NCBI RefSeq assembly: GCF_024055595.1 | Contig: NZ_JAMXOF010000004.1 | Coordinates: forward strand, 248,001 to 312,000 | Source: Mucilaginibacter aurantiaciroseus | GTDB taxonomy: Bacteria > Bacteroidota > Bacteroidia > Sphingobacteriales > Sphingobacteriaceae | Direction of reading: 5' to 3' | Length of the DNA stretch: 64,000 nucleotides | Position numbers and translations under genes: made by a program | The notes under the pieces: generated by a model | Databases searched by the model: none | What the model saw: the letters and a program-made list of their open reading frames with translations, nothing else | What the model was told of the DNA's origin: nothing | Part shown: one piece after another, positions 63,852-64,000 of the stretch | Numbering within the stretch: position 1 is the stretch's first letter | Layout: the number at the start of each line of letters is the position of its first letter

Positions 63852-64000
63852 CTATTTGTCTTTTAGTTTTTCAATCAATTTCATGATCTCATCAGCTTCT
63901 TTCAAGTTAATCTTTTCCTTGTTTACAAAAAAGGAAAGGATCCTGTTTACCGAGTTATCAAAATAGCCGCTCAGTAATTTATCGGCTGCAAAGTTTTTGT
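63852..64000 (-). CDS. BlaI/MecI/CopY family repressor, 3' end
   Basis: Partial gene running off the window end; only the last 48 codons are seen (stop at 63852-63854). The sequence LLSGYFDNSVNRILSFFVN and ending IMKLIEKLKDK matches the C-terminal helical part of BlaI-type repressors. It precedes the M56 gene on the same strand with two bases between, the normal blaI-blaR1 order. The DNA-binding domain lies outside the window. Confidence 0.85.
   Translation of the reverse strand, partial: KNFAADKLLSGYFDNSVNRILSFFVNKEKINLKEADEIMKLIEKLKDK

Noticed and set aside
1..64000. tRNA, rRNA, CRISPR array or insertion sequence
   Set aside because: Read through all intergenic gaps without seeing cloverleaf-type sequence, spaced direct repeats or transposase genes; a covariance search would be needed to exclude small RNAs.

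Overview
The window looks like chromosome from a Bacteroidota bacterium of the Sphingobacteriaceae, probably near Mucilaginibacter or Pedobacter. This rests on gene content (DUF2480, DUF3108, DUF3109, DUF4834 and YfhO families, OstA-like protein, BlaI/M56 pair, RemB-like protein), on Bacteroidota-type -7 boxes (TAnnTTTG) just upstream of many starts, and on several dispersed palindromic repeats. No database search was run. I see no rRNA, tRNA, CRISPR array, prophage or insertion sequence; most of the window is housekeeping and cell-envelope genes.

Layout. 1-5200: a PH-like membrane protein, ilvE, then a small surface-glycan group (methyltransferase and acetyltransferase on minus, two glycosyltransferases on plus). 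5300-10900: YfhO, two small membrane proteins and uvrB. 11100-16100: upp, a YjjG-type nucleotidase, a DinB protein, an unannotated 36-residue membrane peptide, an LpxH-like phosphoesterase, a decayed DUF2971 gene in an AT-rich gap, and a MurG-like glycosyltransferase. 16100-22800: DUF6427-like protein, purQ, coaX, an outer-membrane protein, lptC and a PpiD-type chaperone. 22800-30000: DUF2480, DUF3108 and DUF3109 proteins, gmd with a RemB-like protein, then tilS. 30100-36500: OstA-like protein, rdgB, an unknown gene, surA and a MoxR ATPase. 36600-43800: a minus-strand run with an NTF2-like protein, cysS, an EEP-family phosphatase, two rhomboids and mutL. 43900-51900: amidohydrolase, a GH3C/beta-lactamase fusion, serS, rsmI and lnt. 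51900-58700: a BadF-type kinase coupled to a lone receiver protein, then a complete RND efflux operon. 58900-64000: M61 peptidase, a 51-residue membrane protein, a PAS protein, and a BlaR1-like M56 protein followed by the end of a BlaI repressor gene.

How the genes fit together. Envelope assembly is the main theme: LptC, OstA-like, SurA, PpiD, Lnt, LpxH-like and outer-membrane proteins build the outer membrane; glycosyltransferases and Gmd supply surface sugars; the RND operon and the BlaI/M56 pair handle export and stress. Translation and tRNA genes (cysS, serS, tilS, rsmI) and repair genes (uvrB, mutL) are interspersed.

I did not find a convincing wholly new multi-gene system. The best leads are the promoter boxes 4-8 nt from start codons at eight genes, implying near-leaderless mRNAs; a two-headed dispersed repeat present in two full and two half copies; the BlaR1-like protein carrying two TonB-C domains and a receptor-plug-like tail; the receiver/sugar-kinase coupling; and the small membrane peptides.
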